Positions 26,480 to 35,839 of a stretch of 64,000 nucleotides of DNA are shown piece after piece. The stretch comes from Streptomyces rishiriensis (lineage in GTDB: Bacteria; Actinomycetota; Actinomycetes; Streptomycetales; Streptomycetaceae): positions 372,001-436,000 of the forward strand of contig NZ_BEWA01000003.1 of NCBI RefSeq assembly GCF_003112535.1, given 5' to 3'. Positions within the stretch are counted from its first letter, which is position 1, and the number at the start of each line of letters is the position of its first letter. A model generated the notes under the pieces. It was not told where the DNA came from and searched no databases. It saw only the letters and a list, made by a program, of their open reading frames with translations. Made by a program: the position numbers and the translations under genes.

Positions 26480-27343
26480 ATGGCGGTCTTCGTCGCGCTC
26501 GGCGCGTTCCTCATGACGCTGGCCGGCGGCTGGACGGCACAACGCGTGACCGACCGCCGCCATCTGGTGCTGGGCCTGGCCGGCGGCCTGATGCTGGGCG
26601 TGGTCGGCCTGGACCTGCTGCCGGAGGCCCTGGACGCGGCCGGCGCCGAGGTCTTCGGCGTCCCGGCCGCGCTGCTGCTGTTCGTGGCGGGCTTCTTGGT
26701 GGCCCATCTGGTGGAACGGCTGCTGGCGGTCCGCCAGGCCGCGCACGGCGCCGAGGAGCACGCCTGCGCCGCGGCGCAGCGGGAGCACCCCGGCCACGGA
26801 CCCCACGCCGGACCCGGCCCCGAGGGAACGGTCCAGCCCGGGACGGCCCCCCACGGCACGGCTCACGAAGGCACGGCTCACGAGGGCAGGGTTCACGAGG
26901 GCAGGGTTCCGGAGGTCGGCCTGACGGCGGCCGCGGCGATGGTCTTCCACAGCGCCATGGACGGCGTGGCCATCGGCGCGGCCTTCCAGGTGGGCGGCGG
27001 CATGGGACTCGCCGTGGCCCTGGCGGTCATCGCCCACGACTTCGCCGACGGCTTCAACACCTACACGATCACCAGCCTGTACGGGAACGCCCGGCGCAAG
27101 GCCCTGGCCATGCTGTTCGCGGACGCGGCGGCGCCGGTCGTGGGCGCGGCCTCGACGACCTTCGTCACCATCCCGGAGCAGCTGCTCGGCGGCTACCTGG
27201 GCTTCTTCGGCGGCGCGCTGCTCTATCTGGCGGCCGCCGAGATCCTGCCCGAGGCCCACCACGAACACCCCGCCCGCTCCACCGTGCTGTGCACGATCGC
27301 GGGCGCGGCCTTCATCTGGCTGGTGGTGGGCCTGGCCGCGTGA
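26480..27343 (+). CDS. ZIP-family metal transporter inside the cobalamin cluster
   Basis: A 287-residue integral membrane protein. N-terminal segments include MAVFVALGAFLMTLAGGW and LVLGLAGGLMLGVVGLDLL. A His-rich cytoplasmic loop (about residues 90-155) is built from 5-residue repeats such as GTAHE and GRVHE. The metal-pathway helices follow: MVFHSAMDGVAIGAAF and VIAHDFADGFNTYTITSLY (the HSxxDG and HDFADG motifs), then EILPEAHHEHP. Zinc is the usual substrate, but the location between cob genes suggests cobalt; this is inference. It lies opposite to all surrounding genes, converging on cobI (29 bp) and diverging from cobM. Confidence 0.9.
   Translation: MAVFVALGAFLMTLAGGWTAQRVTDRRHLVLGLAGGLMLGVVGLDLLPEALDAAGAEVFGVPAALLLFVAGFLVAHLVERLLAVRQAAHGAEEHACAAAQREHPGHGPHAGPGPEGTVQPGTAPHGTAHEGTAHEGRVHEGRVPEVGLTAAAAMVFHSAMDGVAIGAAFQVGGGMGLAVALAVIAHDFADGFNTYTITSLYGNARRKALAMLFADAAAPVVGAASTTFVTIPEQLLGGYLGFFGGALLYLAAAEILPEAHHEHPARSTVLCTIAGAAFIWLVVGLAA
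26855..26914 (+). repeat. Four 15-bp tandem units encoding the ZIP His-rich loop
   Basis: Four 15-bp units (26855, 26870, 26885 and 26900) match each other at most positions and encode GTAHE-GTAHE-GRVHE-GRVPE. Unit length keeps the frame, so the metal-binding loop can expand or contract. Confidence 0.85.
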
Positions 27344-27372
27344 CGGGCCGCCCGACCGGGACGCGGGCGCTC

Positions 27373-28104
27373 TCACAGCTTGCCGCCCCGGCCGCCGCCG
27401 CGCCGCGCGGGCGCGATCAGCGTGGAGAGGTACGGCAGCGGCTCGCCGTCCAGCTCGGCCGCGGGCCGGATCGACTCCTGCGCCAGCCCGAGCGCCGACC
27501 CCCACACCGCGTCCTGGATCCGCCCGGTCTCCCGCAGCGCCTCGGCGACCTCGGCGGCCTGCCGCCCGAACTTGTAGGCGACGACGGTCCCCGGACCGGC
27601 GAGCGCGTCCTTCAGCACGGCCGATCCCGCGGTCACCGGCACCAGCGTGAGCGGCTCGGTGCCCTCGGTCAGCACCGCGCCGGACCGCGCGGCGAGATCC
27701 TGCATGGCCGTGATGCCGGGAACGGTCTCGATCACCACGCCCGGCACCGACTCCGCCACGGTCTGCGCGAGATAGGTGAACGTGGAGTACACGTTGGGGT
27801 CGCCGATGGTCGCGAAGGCGACCGACCCGTGCCGCCGCAGCAACCCGGCGACCCGTTCCCCGGCGGCGTCCCAGGCGGCCTCCCGCCGGGCCCGGTCGGT
27901 CCGCTCGTTGAGCGCGAAGACGACCCGGACGACCTTCTCCCCGGGCACGTAGTGCACCACGGTGGCCTCGGCCCGGCCCTGCTCGCCCCCGTCCATCACG
28001 GGCACGACGACGACCTCGGCGGCCCGCAGCGCGTTGACCCCCTTGACGGTCACCAGCTCCGGATCCCCCGGGCCCACCCCGACTCCGACCAGCCTGCTGC
28101 TCAT
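27373..28104 (-). CDS. cobI: Precorrin-2 C20-methyltransferase
   Basis: A 243-residue tetrapyrrole methyltransferase of the CobI/CbiL family. RLVGVGVGPGDPELVTVKGV is the SAM-site opening; VAFATIGDPNVYSTFTYLAQ and ETVPGITAMQDLAARSGAVL are diagnostic. It methylates C20 of precorrin-2. ATG 28104 overlaps the cobB stop by 4 bp. It is the last gene of the riboswitch-proximal block. Its 3' end converges on the ZIP gene, with no obvious terminator in the 29-bp gap. Confidence 0.95.
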   Translation of the reverse strand: MSSRLVGVGVGPGDPELVTVKGVNALRAAEVVVVPVMDGGEQGRAEATVVHYVPGEKVVRVVFALNERTDRARREAAWDAAGERVAGLLRRHGSVAFATIGDPNVYSTFTYLAQTVAESVPGVVIETVPGITAMQDLAARSGAVLTEGTEPLTLVPVTAGSAVLKDALAGPGTVVAYKFGRQAAEVAEALRETGRIQDAVWGSALGLAQESIRPAAELDGEPLPYLSTLIAPARRGGGRGGKL

Positions 28105-29510
28105 GACGTCCGGCACCTCTCGACGAACCGACGGGCCACACCGGGCTCGGCCGCCCAGTGCGTATGCAGATAACTCGCGTGCACGCCTTGCTGTACGAAG
28201 CCCTCGACCCGCCGCCCAGGACCGCGCACACCCCACGCGGGGACCGTCCCGGCCCCCGGCTCGACGACCGTCCGGTGGAACTCGTGCCCCCGCATCCGCG
28301 TGCCGGCCGGCGCGAGCACACTGTCGCTCACGGCGACGGCGTCGCGATAGCCGAGGGTGAGCCGTTCGGACATCCGGGCCCGCGCGTCGAGCACCCCGCA
28401 CATCGGGAGCCCGTCGAGCTCACGGCACAGATACAGCAGCCCCGCGCACTCGGCGGCGACCGGCGCCCCGGACTCCGCGAGCGCGGCGACGGCCTTGCGC
28501 AACGGCTCGTTGGCGGACAGCTCGGCTGCGTACACCTCGGGAAAACCGCCGCCGATCACCAGCCCGGCCGTCGCGTCGGGCAGTCGCCCGTCCCGCAGGG
28601 GGTCGAAGACGACCGCTTCGGCGCCCGCGGCGGTCAGCAGCTCCGCGTGCTCGGCATAGGAGAAGGTGAACGCCGGACCACCGGCCAGCGCGACGACCGG
28701 CCGGTGCCGGGGTCCGGGGGCGGCGTCCCCCGCGGACGGGCCGGGAAGGGCGGCCGGGCGCGAGGACAGGGCCTCGGCCGGGTCCCAGGCCGCGCCGGAC
28801 AGCGCCCCGGCGCCCCGCGCCAGGGCGAGCAACGCCTCCAGATCGCACCCGCGCGCCACCTGCGCGGCCATCGCGGCGACCGACTCGACGGCCTCGGCCC
28901 GCCGTTCGGCGACCGGCACCAGCCCGAGGTGCCGCGAGGGCGTGTCCACCTGCGGAGCGCGCCGCAGCACGCCCAGCACCGGTGTCCCCGCCGCGTCCAG
29001 CGCCTCGCGCAGCAGCTCCTCGTGCCGGTCCGAGGCGACCTTGTTCAGGATCACGCCCCCGATCCGCACCTGCGGGTCCCAGGAGGCGAACCCGTGCACC
29101 AGCGCCGCCACCGACCGCGACTGCGACGACGCGTCGACGACCAGCACCACCGGCGCCCGCAGCAGCTTCGCCACCTGGGCGGTGGACGCCAGCTCCCCCT
29201 CCCCGGCGGCCCCGTCGAACATCCCCATCACCCCCTCGACCACGGCGACGTCGCACCCCCGCGCCCCGTGCAGGAACAGCGGAGCGACGAGCTCCGGCCC
29301 GCACAGATACGCGTCGAGGTTGCGCCCCACCCGCCCGGCGGCGAGCGAGTGGTAGCCGGGGTCGATGTAGTCGGGCCCCACCTTGTGCGGGGACACGGCG
29401 AGCCCCCGCGCGGCGAACGCGGCCATCAGGCCCGTGGCGACGGTGGTCTTGCCGCTGCCCGAGGAGGGCGCGGCGATCACCAGCCGGGGGACCGAGGACG
29501 GGGAGGTCAT
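28101..29510 (-). CDS. cobB: Cobyrinate (hydrogenobyrinate) a,c-diamide synthase
   Basis: A 469-residue glutamine-dependent amidotransferase. The N-terminal ATPase domain has VIAAPSSGSGKTTVATGLMA and GPDYIDPGYHSLAAGR. The C-terminal class I glutaminase-like domain has LVIGGGFPEVYAAELSANE and VAAECAGLLYLCRELDGLPM, with the nucleophile Cys in AECAGLL. It amidates the a and c side chains using Gln and ATP. The start lies 7 bp after the cobO stop and the stop overlaps cobI. Confidence 0.96.
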   Translation of the reverse strand: MTSPSSVPRLVIAAPSSGSGKTTVATGLMAAFAARGLAVSPHKVGPDYIDPGYHSLAAGRVGRNLDAYLCGPELVAPLFLHGARGCDVAVVEGVMGMFDGAAGEGELASTAQVAKLLRAPVVLVVDASSQSRSVAALVHGFASWDPQVRIGGVILNKVASDRHEELLREALDAAGTPVLGVLRRAPQVDTPSRHLGLVPVAERRAEAVESVAAMAAQVARGCDLEALLALARGAGALSGAAWDPAEALSSRPAALPGPSAGDAAPGPRHRPVVALAGGPAFTFSYAEHAELLTAAGAEAVVFDPLRDGRLPDATAGLVIGGGFPEVYAAELSANEPLRKAVAALAESGAPVAAECAGLLYLCRELDGLPMCGVLDARARMSERLTLGYRDAVAVSDSVLAPAGTRMRGHEFHRTVVEPGAGTVPAWGVRGPGRRVEGFVQQGVHASYLHTHWAAEPGVARRFVERCRTS

Positions 29511-29517
29511 GACGGCG

Positions 29518-30117
29518 TCACCACTCGATGCCCCGCTGGCCCTTCTGGCCCGCGTCCATCGGATGCTTGACCTTGGACATGTCGGTCACGAGGTCGGCGA
29601 CGTCGAGGAGCTTGTCGGGTGCGTTGCGGCCGGTGATCACCACGTGCTGGGAGCCCGGCCGGCGGCGCAGCACGTCGACGACCTCGTCGACGTCGACCCA
29701 GCCCCAGTGCAGGGGATACGCGAACTCGTCGAGCACGTACAGCTTGTACGTCTCGGCGGCCAGGTCCCGCTTGACCTGCTCCCAGCCCTCGCGGGCCTTG
29801 TCCTCGTTGTCGAGCTGCGCGTCGCGCTGCACCCAGGACCAGCCCTCGCCCATCTTGTGCCAGTCGACGGAGCCGCCCTGTCCGGACGCCCCCAGCACGC
29901 GCAGCGCGTTCTCCTCGCCGACCTTCCACTTCGCGGACTTGACGAACTGGAACACCCCGATCGGCCAGCCCTGGTTCCAGGCCCGCAGAGCGAGCCCGAA
30001 CGCGGCGGTCGACTTGCCCTTGCCGACGCCGGTGTGCACGACCACGAGCGGCCGGTTACGGCGCTGGCGGGTCGTCAGTCCGTCGTCCGGCACGATGCTC
30101 GGTTGTCCCTGCGGCAT
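29518..30117 (-). CDS. cobO: Cob(I)yrinic acid a,c-diamide adenosyltransferase
   Basis: A 199-residue CobA/CobO-type ATP:corrinoid adenosyltransferase. The P-loop is VVHTGVGKGKSTAAFGLALR. Conserved blocks GVFQFVKSAKWKVGEENALR, VLDEFAYPLHWGWVDVDEV and VVITGRNAPDKLLDVADLVT follow. It adds the 5'-deoxyadenosyl group to the corrinoid cobalt. Its ATG shares one base with the TAA of the upstream chelatase gene (TAATG), indicating coupling. Confidence 0.96.
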   Translation of the reverse strand: MPQGQPSIVPDDGLTTRQRRNRPLVVVHTGVGKGKSTAAFGLALRAWNQGWPIGVFQFVKSAKWKVGEENALRVLGASGQGGSVDWHKMGEGWSWVQRDAQLDNEDKAREGWEQVKRDLAAETYKLYVLDEFAYPLHWGWVDVDEVVDVLRRRPGSQHVVITGRNAPDKLLDVADLVTDMSKVKHPMDAGQKGQRGIEW

Positions 30118-32186
30118 TACGCGGCCCTCCTCGAAGTCCCCTGCACGTCCTTGACCAGCCCCGCGATGGAGTCCGCCCGCAACTCCTCCAGCGTCACGGC
30201 GGCGCCGCCCAGCTCACCGGCCAACTGCCCGGCGAGCCCCAGCCGCACGGGCCCGGACTCGCAGTCCACGACCACGCAGGCCACGCCGTCGGCGGCGAAC
30301 AGCCGCGCCGCCCGCCCGGCGAGGGCGACGGGCTCCGGACCGCCGGTGGCCCGTCCGTCGGTGACGACCACGACCAGCGCCCGGCGCGCAGGGTCCCGCA
30401 GCCGCTCCACCCGCAGCACGTCGTGCGCCTTCAGCAGCCCGGCGGCCAGCGGCGTCCGGCCGCCCGTGGGCAGCGACTCCAGCCGTACGGCGGCGGCGTC
30501 CACCGACGAGGTGGGCGGCAGCGCGAGCTCGGCCGCGGCCCCCCGGAACGTCACGAGCCCCACCTTGTCCCGCCGCTGGTAGGCGTCGAGGAGCAGCGAC
30601 AGCACGGCGCCCTTCACCGCGCTCATCCGCTGCCGTGCCGCCATCGACCCGGAGGCGTCGACCACGAACAGCACGAGGTTGCCCTCACGCCCCTCCCGGG
30701 TCGCCTGCCGCAGATCGTCCCGCCGCACCACCAGCCCCGGCCCGCTGCGCCCGCGCGCCCGCTGGTGCGGCGCGGCCGCCTGCACGGTCGCCGCCAGGTG
30801 CAGCTTGGTCAGGGCCCCGAGAGGCCGGCGCGCCCCCGTGGTGCGGCCGTGCTCGGTCCGGGCCCGCGACCGCCGTCCGGCGGCCCCCTCGCCGATGCCC
30901 GGCACGCTCAGCGCCTTGGTGCGAAACGGCTCGGCGGCCCGTACGGCGGACCGCTCGGAGGCTTCCGACGGCTGCGGCTCGCCGTCCTGCCCGGCCTCGG
31001 GCCGTGCGCCCGTGTCGCCGCCGTCCGGACCGGCGTCGGGCGCGGGCCGGCCGCCGCCTCCACCGGGTCCGTCGTCATCGGGACCGTCGTCGCCGCGGTC
31101 GTCCTCGCTCAGGTCGTCCTCGCTCAGGTCGCCGTCGCGTCCGGTGCCGGCGTCGTCGGGGCCGGTGTCGTCCCGGCCGCCGAACTCCTCCAGCGTCTCG
31201 TCGAGCTTGTCCTCGTCGAGTCCCGGCGCGTCGAAGGGACTGCGGCGCCGCCGGTGCGGCAGCGCCAGCAGCGCGGCCTGCCGGACGTCCTCCGCGACAA
31301 CGTCCGTGCGCCCGGCCCAGGCCGCCAGCGCGGTGGCCGTACGTGCCATGACGATGTCGGCCCGCATGCCGTCCACCTCGAACGCGGCGCAGGTCGCCGC
31401 GATCTGCCGCAGCGCCCCGTCGCCCAGCCGCACCGACGGCAGCAGCGCACGCGCGGCCACGATCCGCGCACGCACGGCGGCCTCCTCGTCCGCCCAGCGC
31501 TCCGCGAAGGCGGCGGGATCGTCGTCGTGGGCGAGCCTGCGCCGGACGACCTCCACCCGCTGGTCGGGCTCGCGCGAGGCGGCCACCTCCACCGTCAGCC
31601 CGAACCGGTCGAGCAACTGCGGCCGCAGCTCGCCCTCTTCGGGGTTCATCGTGCCCACGAGCAGGAACCGGGCGGCATGGCGCACGGAGACGCCCTCGCG
31701 CTCCACGTACGAGGCGCCCATCGCGGCCGCGTCCAGCAGCAGGTCGACCAGGTGGTCGTGCAGCAGGTTGACCTCGTCGACGTACAGGATCCCGCGGTGC
31801 GCGTCCGCGAGGAGCCCCGGCTCGAAGGCCTTGACGCCCTCGGCCAGCGCCCGCTCGATGTCGAGGGCGCCGACCAGCCGGTCCTCCGAGGCGCCCACCG
31901 GCAGCTCGACCATGCGCGCGGGCCGCGTCTCGAACGCCCCCGGCTCGTGCGGGCCGTCGGGGCAGGCCGGGTCGGGGGAGTCGGGGTCGCAGGAGAACCG
32001 GCAGCCGACGACCACGTCCAGCGCGGGCATGAGCGCCGACAGGGCCCGCACGGCCGTCGACTTGGCGGTGCCCTTCTCACCGCGGACGAGCACACCGCCC
32101 ACCGCCGGCGACACGGCGTTCAGCAGCAGCGCGAGCCGCAGGTCGTCCTGGCCCACCACGGCCGTGAACGGGAAAGGAGTACTCAC
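30117..32186 (-). CDS. Cobaltochelatase I/D-type subunit: fused AAA+ and VWA domains
   Basis: A 689-residue fusion of the I and D subunits of magnesium-chelatase-like complexes. The AAA+ part (to ~330) has FTAVVGQDDLRLALLLNAV, Walker A GEKGTAKST and ILYVDEVNLLHDHLVDLLLD. A very acidic, low-complexity linker follows (LSEDDLSEDDRGDDGPDDD, about 350-430). The C-terminal VWA domain has the MIDAS sequence VVDASGSMAARQRM. In actinobacteria this protein partners CobN in ATP-dependent cobalt insertion, replacing separate CobS and CobT. GTG 32186 overlaps the cobN stop (GTGA). Any upstream extension of this frame is only antisense reading within cobN. Confidence 0.93.
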   Translation of the reverse strand: MSTPFPFTAVVGQDDLRLALLLNAVSPAVGGVLVRGEKGTAKSTAVRALSALMPALDVVVGCRFSCDPDSPDPACPDGPHEPGAFETRPARMVELPVGASEDRLVGALDIERALAEGVKAFEPGLLADAHRGILYVDEVNLLHDHLVDLLLDAAAMGASYVEREGVSVRHAARFLLVGTMNPEEGELRPQLLDRFGLTVEVAASREPDQRVEVVRRRLAHDDDPAAFAERWADEEAAVRARIVAARALLPSVRLGDGALRQIAATCAAFEVDGMRADIVMARTATALAAWAGRTDVVAEDVRQAALLALPHRRRRSPFDAPGLDEDKLDETLEEFGGRDDTGPDDAGTGRDGDLSEDDLSEDDRGDDGPDDDGPGGGGGRPAPDAGPDGGDTGARPEAGQDGEPQPSEASERSAVRAAEPFRTKALSVPGIGEGAAGRRSRARTEHGRTTGARRPLGALTKLHLAATVQAAAPHQRARGRSGPGLVVRRDDLRQATREGREGNLVLFVVDASGSMAARQRMSAVKGAVLSLLLDAYQRRDKVGLVTFRGAAAELALPPTSSVDAAAVRLESLPTGGRTPLAAGLLKAHDVLRVERLRDPARRALVVVVTDGRATGGPEPVALAGRAARLFAADGVACVVVDCESGPVRLGLAGQLAGELGGAAVTLEELRADSIAGLVKDVQGTSRRAA

Positions 32187-35100
32187 TTCTGGTCGTCCTC
32201 CAGATCGCCTTCCAGCTCCAGGTAGGTGGCGCGCAGCCGCTCGATCGTGTCGGCGTCCGGCTCCGCCCACAGGCCGCGGTCGGCGGCCTCCAGGAGTCGT
32301 TCCGTGATCCCGCGCAGCGCCCACGGGTTGGACTTCTTCATGAAGTCGCGGTTTTCCGCGTCGAAGACGTACTCCGCGCTGAGCTTCTCGTACATCCAGT
32401 CGTCGACGACCCCGGCGGTGGCGTCGTACCCGAAGAGGTAGTCGACGGTCGCCGCCATCTCGAAGGCGCCCTTGTAGCCGTGCCGCCGCATGGCCGCCAT
32501 CCAGCGCGGGTTGACCACCCGGGCGCGGAACACGCGGTGCGTCTCCTCGCCCAAGGTGCGGGTCCGCACCTGGTCCGGCGTCGCGGAATCGCCCACGTAC
32601 GCCTCGGGGTTGGCGCCCGTCAGATGGCGCACCATGGCGACCATGCCGCCGTGGTACTGGAAGTAGTCGTCGGCGTCGACGAGGTCGTGCTCGCGGGTGT
32701 CCACGTTCTTCGCGGCGACGGCGATCCGCCGGAACGCCGTCTCCATGTCCCCGCGGGCCGCCCGCCCGTCGAGCCCGCGCCCGTAGGCGTACCCGCCCCA
32801 CACCGCGTACACCTCGGCGAGGTCGGCGTCGGAGCGCCAGTTGCGGGCGTCGATCAGCGGCAGCAGCCCGGCCCCGTACGCCCCCGGCTTGGAGCCGAAG
32901 ATCCGGGCGCTGGCGCGCCGCCGGTCGCCGTGTCCGGCCGCGTCCTCGTCGACGTGGGCGCGCACGAAGTTGGACTCGGCGGGCTCGTCCAGGTCGGCCA
33001 CCGCCCGCACCGCGTCGTCGATCAGCCCGACCACGTGCGGGAACGCGTCCCGGAAGAAGCCGGAGATGCGGACGGTGACGTCGATGCGCGGCCGGCCGAG
33101 CTCCTGAAGGGGGACGACCTCGAAGCCGGTCACCCGGCGGGAGGCGTCGTCCCAGACCGGACGGCAGCCCAGCAGCGCCAGGATCTCGGCGATGTCGTCG
33201 CCCTGGGTGCGCATCGCCGACGTGCCCCACACCGTCAGCCCGACGGACTTCGGGTACGCGCCCGTGTCCTGCAGGTACCGCTGCACGAGGGAGTCGGCGA
33301 GCGACTGCCCGACCTCCCAGCTCAGCCTGGACGGGATGGCCTTGGGGTCGACGGAGTAGAAGTTGCGGCCGGTGGGCAGCACGTTGACCAGACCCCGGGT
33401 GGGGGAGCCCGAGGGCCCGGCGGGCACGTAACCGCCGTCCAGCGCCTTGAGGATGTGCCCGATCTCGTCCGTCGTCCGGGCGAGCCTCGGCACCAGCTCG
33501 CGGCAGGCGAACTCCAGCACCGCGACGGCGTCCGGCAGTTCGGCCCCGACGACGTCACGCACGAGCGGACGGCACTCGACGACCGCCCAGTCCCGCGCCT
33601 CCATGCCCTCCGCGACACGCCGGCACAGCTGCTCCAGCAGATCGATCGCGTCGGCCGCGGACCGCGACGGACCCTCGACCAGGTCGGTCAGCTCCGCCGG
33701 CGCCTTCACCGGCGCGCCCGGCTCGGCCAGCAACTCCTTCTCGTCGAGCCCGAAATGGGCCGCGAACGACGCCCTCAGGCCCGGCAGCGCGTTGGCCTGC
33801 CCGCCCCACACCTGCGAGGCGCGCAGCACGGCCAGCACCAGGTTCACCCGCGGCTCGCCGACCGGGCCGCCGCCCAGGATGTGCAGCCCGTCGCGGATCT
33901 GCACGTCCTTGATCTCGCACAGATAGCCGTCGATGTGCATGACGAACTCGTCGAAGGCGTCGTCGTCGGGCTGGTCGTCGACGTGCAGGTCGTGGTGGAG
34001 CTCGGCCGCCTTGACCAGCGTCCAGATCTGCGCCCGCACGGCCGGCGCCTTCGTCGGGTCCAGGTCGGAGACCAGCGCGTACTCGTCGAGCAGCTGCTCC
34101 AGCTTCGCCAGATCGCCGTACGTGTCCGCCCGCGCCATCGGCGGGACGAGATGGTCGACGACGGTGGCGTGCCCGCGCCGCTTGGCCTGGGTTCCCTCGC
34201 CCGGGTCGTTGACGATGAACGGGTAGACCAGCGGCAGTTCGCCGAGGACGGCGTCCGGCGCGCAGCCGCCGCTCAGCCCGAGCCCCTTGCCCGGCAGCCA
34301 CTCCATCGTGCCGTGCTTGCCCATGTGCACGATCGCGTCGGCGCCGAAGCTGTTCTCCAGCCAGCGGTAGGCGGCCATGTAGTGGTGCGACGGCGGCATG
34401 TCGGGGTCGTGGTAGATCGCGATCGGGTTCTCGCCGAAGCCGCGCGGCGGCTGGATCATCACGACGACGTTGCCGAACTGCAGACAGGCCAGCACGACGT
34501 CGTCCCCGTCGACGTACAGGGAGCCCGGCGGCTCGCCCCACGCCTCCAGCATGCCCTCGCGCAGGGCAGGGTCGAGCCGGTCGAACCAGGCCCGGTAGTC
34601 GGCCAGCGGCACCCGCGCGGGCGCGGCCGCGAGCTGCTCCTCGGTGAGCCACTCGACGTCGTGGCCACCGGCGTCGATGAGCCGGTGGATCAGCTCGTCG
34701 CCGTCGTCGGGATGCCCCTCGACCGCGTAGCCCGCGTCCCGCAGCGCGTCGAGCACCCGTACGGCCGAGACGGGCGTGTCCAGGCCGACGGCGTTGCCGA
34801 CCCGGGAGTGCTTGGTGGGGTAGGCGGTGAACACCAGCGCGAGCTTCTTCTCGGCGTTCGGCTTGTGCCGCAGCCGGGCGTGCCGGACGGCGATCCCGGC
34901 GACCCGGCCGGCCCGCTCGGGATCGGCGACGTACACCGGGACGTCGTCGGGCCCCTGCTCCTTGAAGGAGAACGGGACCGTGACGATCCGTCCGTCGAAC
35001 TCCGGGATCGCGACCTGCATCGCCGCGTCCATGGGCGAGAGGGCGGCGTCGGACGCCTCCCAGGCCGCGCGCGACGACGTCAGACACAGCCCCTGCAGCA

Positions 35101-35839
35101 CGGGCACGTCGAGCTCGGCGAGCGCCCCGACGTCCCAGGCCTCCTCGTCGCCGCCCGCCGAGGCCTGCGAGGCGTGCGCGCCCCCGGCCGCGAGGACGGT
35201 GGCGACGAGGACGTCGCAGCGGCCCAGGATCTCGTACAGCCCGGTGTCCGCACCGCGCAGCGAACCGCAGTACACGGGCAGGGCGTTGGCCCCGCGCGCC
35301 TCGATCGCGTCGCACAGCGTGTCCACGAAGGCGGTGTTGCCGCTCAGCTCGTGGGCCCGGTAGAAGAGCACGCCCACGGTCGGCCGGCCGTCACGGAGCT
35401 CGTAGGAGCCGTGGACGCCGTACTCCGGCATCGTGCGCGGCTCCTCGAACCCCTCGCCGGTCAGCAGCACGGTGTCGGAGAGGAACCGCGCCAGCTCGGC
35501 CAGGTTGGCCGGGCCGCCCTCCACGAGATACCGCAGCGCCTCCGCCACGACCCCGGCGGGCACGGACGACTCGGCCATCAGCTCGGCGTCCGGCACGCTC
35601 TCGCCGCCCAGCAGCACCGTCGGAACGCCGGAGGCCCGCAGCACGGCGAGCCCGTCCTCCCAGGCGCGCTTCCCGCCGAGCAGCCGTACGACGGCGATGC
35701 CGGCGCCGTCGAGGAGCGCGGGCAGCTCCTGCGCGACGTCGACGCGGGTCGGGTTGCCGATCCGGTAGTCGACGCCGGAAGCGGCCCGGGCCGCCAGCAG
35801 ATCGGTGTCGGCGGTCGACAACAACAACACAGTGCTCAT
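32183..35839 (-). CDS. cobN: Cobaltochelatase large subunit CobN
   Basis: A 1218-residue CobN, the corrinoid-binding subunit that inserts Co(II) into hydrogenobyrinic acid a,c-diamide. Family blocks include PTVGVLFYRAHELSGNTAF, LVFTAYPTKHSRVGNAVGLD, AIYHDPDMPPSHHYMAAYRW, DAIVHMGKHGTMEWLPGKGL and VLPTGRNFYSVDPKAIPS. The C-terminal ANPEAYVGDSATPDQVRTRT and WMYEKLSAEYVFDAENRDFM regions are also typical. Length is in the usual range (about 1200-1300). It is coupled to cobQ upstream and to the chelatase I/D gene downstream by 4-bp overlaps. Confidence 0.97.
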   Translation of the reverse strand: MSTVLLLSTADTDLLAARAASGVDYRIGNPTRVDVAQELPALLDGAGIAVVRLLGGKRAWEDGLAVLRASGVPTVLLGGESVPDAELMAESSVPAGVVAEALRYLVEGGPANLAELARFLSDTVLLTGEGFEEPRTMPEYGVHGSYELRDGRPTVGVLFYRAHELSGNTAFVDTLCDAIEARGANALPVYCGSLRGADTGLYEILGRCDVLVATVLAAGGAHASQASAGGDEEAWDVGALAELDVPVLQGLCLTSSRAAWEASDAALSPMDAAMQVAIPEFDGRIVTVPFSFKEQGPDDVPVYVADPERAGRVAGIAVRHARLRHKPNAEKKLALVFTAYPTKHSRVGNAVGLDTPVSAVRVLDALRDAGYAVEGHPDDGDELIHRLIDAGGHDVEWLTEEQLAAAPARVPLADYRAWFDRLDPALREGMLEAWGEPPGSLYVDGDDVVLACLQFGNVVVMIQPPRGFGENPIAIYHDPDMPPSHHYMAAYRWLENSFGADAIVHMGKHGTMEWLPGKGLGLSGGCAPDAVLGELPLVYPFIVNDPGEGTQAKRRGHATVVDHLVPPMARADTYGDLAKLEQLLDEYALVSDLDPTKAPAVRAQIWTLVKAAELHHDLHVDDQPDDDAFDEFVMHIDGYLCEIKDVQIRDGLHILGGGPVGEPRVNLVLAVLRASQVWGGQANALPGLRASFAAHFGLDEKELLAEPGAPVKAPAELTDLVEGPSRSAADAIDLLEQLCRRVAEGMEARDWAVVECRPLVRDVVGAELPDAVAVLEFACRELVPRLARTTDEIGHILKALDGGYVPAGPSGSPTRGLVNVLPTGRNFYSVDPKAIPSRLSWEVGQSLADSLVQRYLQDTGAYPKSVGLTVWGTSAMRTQGDDIAEILALLGCRPVWDDASRRVTGFEVVPLQELGRPRIDVTVRISGFFRDAFPHVVGLIDDAVRAVADLDEPAESNFVRAHVDEDAAGHGDRRRASARIFGSKPGAYGAGLLPLIDARNWRSDADLAEVYAVWGGYAYGRGLDGRAARGDMETAFRRIAVAAKNVDTREHDLVDADDYFQYHGGMVAMVRHLTGANPEAYVGDSATPDQVRTRTLGEETHRVFRARVVNPRWMAAMRRHGYKGAFEMAATVDYLFGYDATAGVVDDWMYEKLSAEYVFDAENRDFMKKSNPWALRGITERLLEAADRGLWAEPDADTIERLRATYLELEGDLEDDQK

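Noticed and set aside
30117..33230. Longer N-terminus for the chelatase I/D protein
   Set aside because: The extra region is an alternative frame inside cobN; the family start matches the GTG at 32186 that overlaps the cobN stop.
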